Shown in pieces: positions 7,641 to 11,013 of a DNA stretch of 11,013 nt. Position 1 is the stretch's first letter. Every line of letters begins with the position of its first letter. The notes below the pieces were generated by a model that did not search any database, was not told where the DNA came from, and was given only the letters and a program-made list of their open reading frames with translations. A program made the translations under genes and the position numbers. The DNA comes from CBDTYW01 sp965364735 (GTDB lineage Bacteria; Actinomycetota; Nitriliruptoria; Nitriliruptorales; Nitriliruptoraceae), in contig CBDTYW010000116.1 in the NCBI GenBank assembly GCA_965364735.1, positions 1 to 11,013 on the forward strand, written 5' to 3'.

Positions 7641-9047
7641 TCAGGCCGGCCGACAGCGCTCCCGTGCCTGCGCCAGCTGTGCGCGGACCGAGGCCGGGGC
7701 CGTCCCGAGGGTGCTGTCGCGACGCGCGACGGCAGACCGGACGTCGAGCAGCTCGGTCACGTCACCGTCGAGCGCGGGGTGTGCCGCGACGAGGTCATCC
7801 GCGGTGAGGCCGTCGAGGTCGTGGCCCCGGCCTTCGGCGAGCTTCACGAGCCCACCGACCACCTCGTGGGCCTCGCGGAACGGGACGCCGCGACGGGCGA
7901 GCTCCTCCGCGAGGTCGGTGGCGAGCGAGAAGCCGCCCGCGCTCGCGGCTTCGAGCCGGTCGCGGTCGAACGTCAGCGACGCGATCGTCCCTGCGAGCGC
8001 GGGCAGGACCAGGCTGAGGGTGTCGACGGCGTCGAACACCGGCTCCTTGTCCTCCTGGAGGTCGCGGTTGTAGGTGAGCGGCAGCCCCTTGGTGATCGTG
8101 AGCAGCGCCATGAGGTCGCCGACGACGCGGCCGGTCTTGCCACGGACGAGCTCCGCGGTGTCCGGGTTGCGCTTCTGCGGCATGATCGAGGAGCCGGTCG
8201 AGAAGTCGTCGCCCAGCCGCGCGAACGCGAGGTCCGACATCGACCACAGCACGAGCTCCTCACCGATGCGCGAACACGTCACGGCGAGGATCGCGCAGGC
8301 CGAGAGCACCTCCACGGCGAAGTCACGGCTCGCGACCGCGTCCATCGAGTTCTCCGCGACCCCGTCGAAGCCGAGCGCGGCGGCGTAGGCTGCCGGGTCC
8401 AGCCCGATCGTCACGCCGCCGAGCGCCCCGGAGCCGAGGACGGAGACGTTGAGCCGCTTGCGGGCGTCTTCCAGCCGACCGGCGTCGCGGTCCAGCATCC
8501 AGCACCACGACAGCAGCAGGTGACCGAGGACCACCGGCTGGCCGCGCTGCAGGTGCGTGTGCCCGGGTGCGAGCCAGTCGAGGTGCGCCTCAGCCTGGTC
8601 ACAGAGGGCCGCCTGCACGTCGCGGACCATCGCGATGAGCCCGTCACAGGCGTCCCGGCAGAACAGCCGCAGGTCGTTCGCGATCTGGTCGTTGCGAGAA
8701 CGGCCGGCGCGCAGCTTGCCGCCGACCTCGCCGAGCTCCTCGACGAGCCAGCGCTCGATGGCGCCGTGCACGTCCTCGTCGTCATCGCGGAGGGGAAAGG
8801 TGTCGTCGTCGAAGAGCGTGTGGCATCGGGTGAGCGCCCCGGCCATCGCGCTGTGCTCGGCGGCGTCGAGGATCCCGATGCGGAGCAGCTCGCCGGCATG
8901 GGCGATCGAGGAGTCCAGGTCCTGGTGGGCGAGCTTCACGTCGAAGTGCGTCGACACCCCGAGCTGCCACGCGGCCTCAGCCGGCGGCTTCGCGAAGCGC
9001 GCGCCCCACAGGCGTCCGGAGTCGACGGCGTCATCGTTGCTGGTCAT
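7641..9047 (-). CDS. argH: Argininosuccinate lyase
   Basis: Cytosolic homotetrameric enzyme of the fumarase/aspartase superfamily. It splits argininosuccinate into arginine and fumarate, the last step of arginine synthesis. The 468 residues match the usual 460-470. The N-terminus LWGARFAKP is typical. KLRAGRSRNDQ (111-121), GHTHLQRGQP (162-171, with the conserved H165) and the mobile signature loop GSSIMPQKRNP (285-295, catalytic serine in GSS) are present, as is YNRDLQEDKEP further on. The frame is open upstream to 9092, but I chose the ATG at 9047. It removes 15 residues that overlap the upstream gene, has GGAAG about 8 bases upstream, and gives a standard ArgH N-terminus. A 14-base gap separates it from the GNAT gene. 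It is the last arginine gene before the cyclic di-GMP pair. Confidence 0.97.
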   Translation of the reverse strand: MTSNDDAVDSGRLWGARFAKPPAEAAWQLGVSTHFDVKLAHQDLDSSIAHAGELLRIGILDAAEHSAMAGALTRCHTLFDDDTFPLRDDDEDVHGAIERWLVEELGEVGGKLRAGRSRNDQIANDLRLFCRDACDGLIAMVRDVQAALCDQAEAHLDWLAPGHTHLQRGQPVVLGHLLLSWCWMLDRDAGRLEDARKRLNVSVLGSGALGGVTIGLDPAAYAAALGFDGVAENSMDAVASRDFAVEVLSACAILAVTCSRIGEELVLWSMSDLAFARLGDDFSTGSSIMPQKRNPDTAELVRGKTGRVVGDLMALLTITKGLPLTYNRDLQEDKEPVFDAVDTLSLVLPALAGTIASLTFDRDRLEAASAGGFSLATDLAEELARRGVPFREAHEVVGGLVKLAEGRGHDLDGLTADDLVAAHPALDGDVTELLDVRSAVARRDSTLGTAPASVRAQLAQARERCRPA

Positions 9048-9061
9048 CTCAGGTCTTCCGG

Positions 9062-9475
9062 TCAGGCATGCGAGGTGAACAGCTGCATCCACCGGTCGGG
9101 ATCGGTCAGGTCGACGAAGCCGGCGCCCCGGTAGAGGTCGTGCGCGTCGCGGGTCTTGAGCATCCAGCGGTACACGTCCGCGAGATCAGGGTGTCCGACG
9201 AGCGTGGTGACGATCTGCTTGCCGAGACCCCGCCCGCGATGGGCAGGCTCGACCCAGACGTCGCACAACCACGCGAACGTGGCGGTGTCCGTCACCGCGC
9301 GGGCGAACCCGACCGTCGCCCCGTCGTCGTCGAGCGCAGCGGCCACATTGCTGTTGCGGAAGCTGCGCTCGATGACGACGCGCGTCCGCCCCAGCGCCCA
9401 GTAGGCGTCCTGGGACAGCGCGCGGGCGACGAGGTCGAGGTCGACCTCGGCGAGGTCGGTCGTGATGCGAGCCAC
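9062..9475 (-). CDS. GNAT-family N-acetyltransferase
   Basis: A 137-residue single-domain acetyltransferase of the GNAT fold, expected to move acetyl from acetyl-CoA to an amine. The acetyl-CoA pyrophosphate-binding motif A is clear as VEPAHRGRGLGKQIV (75-89). It is preceded by the beta-strand AWLCDVW and followed by the motif-B stretch DLYRGAGF (113-120). The sequence looks like the stand-alone GNATs with a 'TFAWLCDVWV...HRGRGLGK...TRDAHDLY' pattern, whose substrates are not established. The start is the GTG at 9475, with GGAG (9481-9484) five bases upstream; the open frame runs further up into argG but has no comparable signal. It is flanked by 14-base gaps on both sides, so it is almost certainly co-transcribed with argG and argH. 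N-acetylglutamate synthase is a possible role given the location, but nothing in the sequence requires it. Confidence 0.9.
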   Translation of the reverse strand: MARITTDLAEVDLDLVARALSQDAYWALGRTRVVIERSFRNSNVAAALDDDGATVGFARAVTDTATFAWLCDVWVEPAHRGRGLGKQIVTTLVGHPDLADVYRWMLKTRDAHDLYRGAGFVDLTDPDRWMQLFTSHA

Positions 9476-9489
9476 GACTGCTCCACTCG

Positions 9490-10707
9490 TCAGGCGCGGT
9501 TGGCGACCTCGCGGGCACGGGCGGCCCAGGTCTTGAGCGGCAGACCCCAGAGCTTCACGAAGCCCTCGGCGAGCGTCTGGTCGAACTGGTCGCCGGTGTC
9601 GTAGGTCGCCATGTCGTAGTCGTAGAGCCCCTGGTCGGACCGACGTCCCACCACGCTCGCCGACCCCTTGTAGAGCGACATGCGGACCTCGCCGGACACG
9701 TAGGTGGACGCCTCGTCCATGAAGCCGTCGAGCGCCTTCTTCAGCGGCCCGAACCACAGGCCGTTGTAGATCAGCTGGGCGTAGCGTCCCTCCTCGGACC
9801 GCTTGTGCTCGGCAAGCTCCTGCTCGAGGCAGAGGTCTTCGAGGTCACGGTGCGCGGTGATGAGCGTGATCGCTCCCGGGCACTCGTAGATCTCGCGGCT
9901 CTTGATCCCCACGAGACGGTCCTCGATCATGTCGATGCGACCCACGCCGTGGGCGCCAGCACGTCGGTCGATCTCGGCGACGAGCAGGTCCAGCGGCATC
10001 TCCTTGCCGTCCAGCATGACCGGCAGGCCCTTGGCGAAGGTGATGGTGACCTCCTCCTCGTCATCCGGTGCGTCCTTCGGCGACACGGTCCGCTCGAAGA
10101 CCTCCTCGGGCGGTGCGGCCCACGGGTCCTCGAGGATCCCGCACTCAGCGGTCCGGCCCCACGCGTTCTCGTCGATCGAGTACGGCGACGCCTTGGACGT
10201 GATCGGGATCGGGATGTTGCGCTCGTTGGCCCACTCGATGGCGGCGTCGCGGGTGAGGCCCCACTCACGGATCGGCGCCTCGGAGATCAGGTCGGGTGCG
10301 AGGCACATCGTGCCGACCTCGAAACGCACCTGGTCGTTGCCCTTGCCGGTGCAGCCATGGGCGACGGCCTGGGCATCATGCTCCCGAGCGGTCGCGACGA
10401 GGTGCTTGACGATCACGGGGCGCGAGAGCGCGGACACGAGCGGGTACTTGCCCATGTACATCGCGTTGGCCTTCAGCGCCGGCGCGATGAAGTCACGGGC
10501 GAACTCCTCCTTGGCGTCCACGACGACCGCCTCGACCGCGCCGCAGTCATAGGCGCGCTGCTTGATCTCGTCGAGGTCGTCGATGCCCTGGCCGACGTCG
10601 ACGGCGCAGGCGATGGTGTCGTAGCCCTTGTTCTCCTTGAGCCACTGGATGGCGACGGAGGTGTCGAGGCCGCCGGAGTAGGCGAGGACGATGCGGGGGT
10701 TGCTCAT
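9490..10707 (-). CDS. argG: Argininosuccinate synthase
   Basis: Cytosolic ATP-dependent ligase joining citrulline and aspartate into argininosuccinate with release of AMP and PPi, the penultimate step of arginine synthesis. The 405 residues fit the family (about 400). The N-terminal PP-loop AYSGGLDTS (9-17) binds ATP. HGCTGKGNDQVRFE and SIDENAWGR are the characteristic citrulline/aspartate-site segments, and the YDYDMATYDTGD segment lies near the C-terminus. No key segment is missing. The ATG at 10707 has GAAGG about 7 bases upstream and begins right before the first beta-strand. It lies 53 bases downstream of argR and 14 bases upstream of the GNAT gene, and it would be under ArgR control if the operon promoter lies before argR (outside the window). 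Confidence 0.98.
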   Translation of the reverse strand: MSNPRIVLAYSGGLDTSVAIQWLKENKGYDTIACAVDVGQGIDDLDEIKQRAYDCGAVEAVVVDAKEEFARDFIAPALKANAMYMGKYPLVSALSRPVIVKHLVATAREHDAQAVAHGCTGKGNDQVRFEVGTMCLAPDLISEAPIREWGLTRDAAIEWANERNIPIPITSKASPYSIDENAWGRTAECGILEDPWAAPPEEVFERTVSPKDAPDDEEEVTITFAKGLPVMLDGKEMPLDLLVAEIDRRAGAHGVGRIDMIEDRLVGIKSREIYECPGAITLITAHRDLEDLCLEQELAEHKRSEEGRYAQLIYNGLWFGPLKKALDGFMDEASTYVSGEVRMSLYKGSASVVGRRSDQGLYDYDMATYDTGDQFDQTLAEGFVKLWGLPLKTWAARAREVANRA

Positions 10708-10760
10708 GGACGTGCCTTCATGTTCGTGGCGGGGGCTTGTTGGCTGCGTGGGTCGGACGC
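10708..10760. other. argR-argG intergenic gap
   Basis: A 53-base spacer that holds the argG ribosome-binding site (GAAGG) and otherwise shows no hairpin, ARG-box-like dyad or convincing promoter. The most likely reading is that argG is transcribed through from argR. Confidence 0.4.
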
Positions 10761-11013
10761 TCAGGCGATGAGCTCACGGAAGCTGCTGGCGAGCTCGGCA
10801 CCGGTGGTGCCTTCGGTCGCGACGACGAGGACGGTGTCATCACCGGCGACCGACGCCAGCACGGTCTCGAGCTCGGCGAGATCGATGGCGCTCGCGACCG
10901 GGTTGGCGCAGGCGGGCGGTGTCCGCAGGACGGTGATGTTCCCGCTGGCCTCGACCGAGGTGACGAACTGCTGGAGGGTGAGCTGGAGTCGCTCGCGGGC
11001 GGCCGCCGGTCCC
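10761..11013 (-). CDS. argR: Arginine repressor ArgR, C-terminal part (N-terminus beyond window end)
   Basis: The last 83 residues of ArgR, the arginine-sensing hexameric regulator of arginine genes. The visible part is the C-terminal oligomerisation and arginine-binding domain. It has NITVLRTPPACANPVASAID with the ligand-contacting aspartate of AID, followed 14 residues later by GDDT (codons at 10833-10844), whose aspartates bind arginine in E. coli ArgR. The tail has the form ATEGTTGAELASSF, which matches my recollection of mycobacterial ArgR closely. The N-terminal winged-helix DNA-binding domain lies outside the window, so about half the protein (usual length 150-170) is missing here. It heads the visible gene run, in the classic actinobacterial argR-argG order. 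Confidence 0.94.
   Translation of the reverse strand, partial: GPAAARERLQLTLQQFVTSVEASGNITVLRTPPACANPVASAIDLAELETVLASVAGDDTVLVVATEGTTGAELASSFRELIA

Noticed and set aside
4965..9134. A 1389-codon open frame on the plus strand running antisense to the first GGDEF-EAL gene and argH.
   Set aside because: Its codons are exactly aligned with those of the two minus-strand genes, so stops would need TTA, CTA or TCA codons in them, which are very rare in this GC-rich DNA. The translation is a low-complexity run of Arg, Glu, Asp and Val with no recognisable domain.
9476..9757. An upstream extension of the GNAT gene into argG (open to 9757).
   Set aside because: The extra residues are the out-of-frame reading of the argG C-terminus, and the GTG at 9475 has a well-spaced GGAG.
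10704..10721. A five-codon mini-frame (MKARP) whose stop overlaps the argG start, resembling an arginine leader peptide.
   Set aside because: It has no ribosome-binding site of its own, only one arginine codon and no attenuator hairpin; the GAAGG inside it serves as the argG Shine-Dalgarno sequence. Chance is the simpler explanation.

Overview
The window reads as high-GC actinobacterial DNA. Eight genes, all on the minus strand, are packed with gaps of at most 62 bases and two 4-base stop/start overlaps. TTA, CTA and TCA codons are nearly absent. The arginine gene order argR-argG-argH, the mycobacterial-type ArgR C-terminus and the position of mpg point to Actinomycetota. A full PHP-type PolX and paired membrane GGDEF-EAL proteins suggest a deep-branching class rather than a streptomycete or mycobacterium. 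That taxonomic placement is inference; no 16S rRNA or other marker is present.

In transcription order (right to left) the window starts with the arginine end of the cluster. It holds the C-terminal half of the arginine repressor ArgR (cut by the window end), argininosuccinate synthase ArgG, a small GNAT acetyltransferase, and argininosuccinate lyase ArgH. ArgG and ArgH carry out the last two steps of arginine synthesis (citrulline to argininosuccinate to arginine plus fumarate). ArgR would sense the product. The GNAT gene sits between them with 14-base gaps on both sides.

A 57-base gap follows argH. It carries a perfect 9-bp inverted repeat directly against the ribosome-binding region of the next gene. 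Then come two large tandem paralogues (893 and 896 residues), each with a multi-pass membrane input domain, a PAS domain, a GGDEF diguanylate cyclase domain and an EAL phosphodiesterase domain. All signature residues I can check are intact in both, so each looks able to make and break cyclic di-GMP. They share a 4-base ATGA overlap.

After a 62-base gap comes a second overlapping pair, polX and mpg. PolX is a bacterial family-X DNA polymerase with a PHP nuclease domain, and Mpg is a 3-methyladenine DNA glycosylase (cut by the window start). Together they form a compact base-excision repair unit: the glycosylase makes abasic sites, and PolX can process and fill them.

No RNA genes, insertion sequences, CRISPR arrays, phage genes or clear promoters were seen. 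The points most worth a second look are the histidine at the DNA-intercalating tyrosine position of Mpg, the polX-mpg coupling, the paired but diverged cyclic di-GMP enzymes, the hairpin in front of the first of them, and the GNAT gene inside the arginine cluster.
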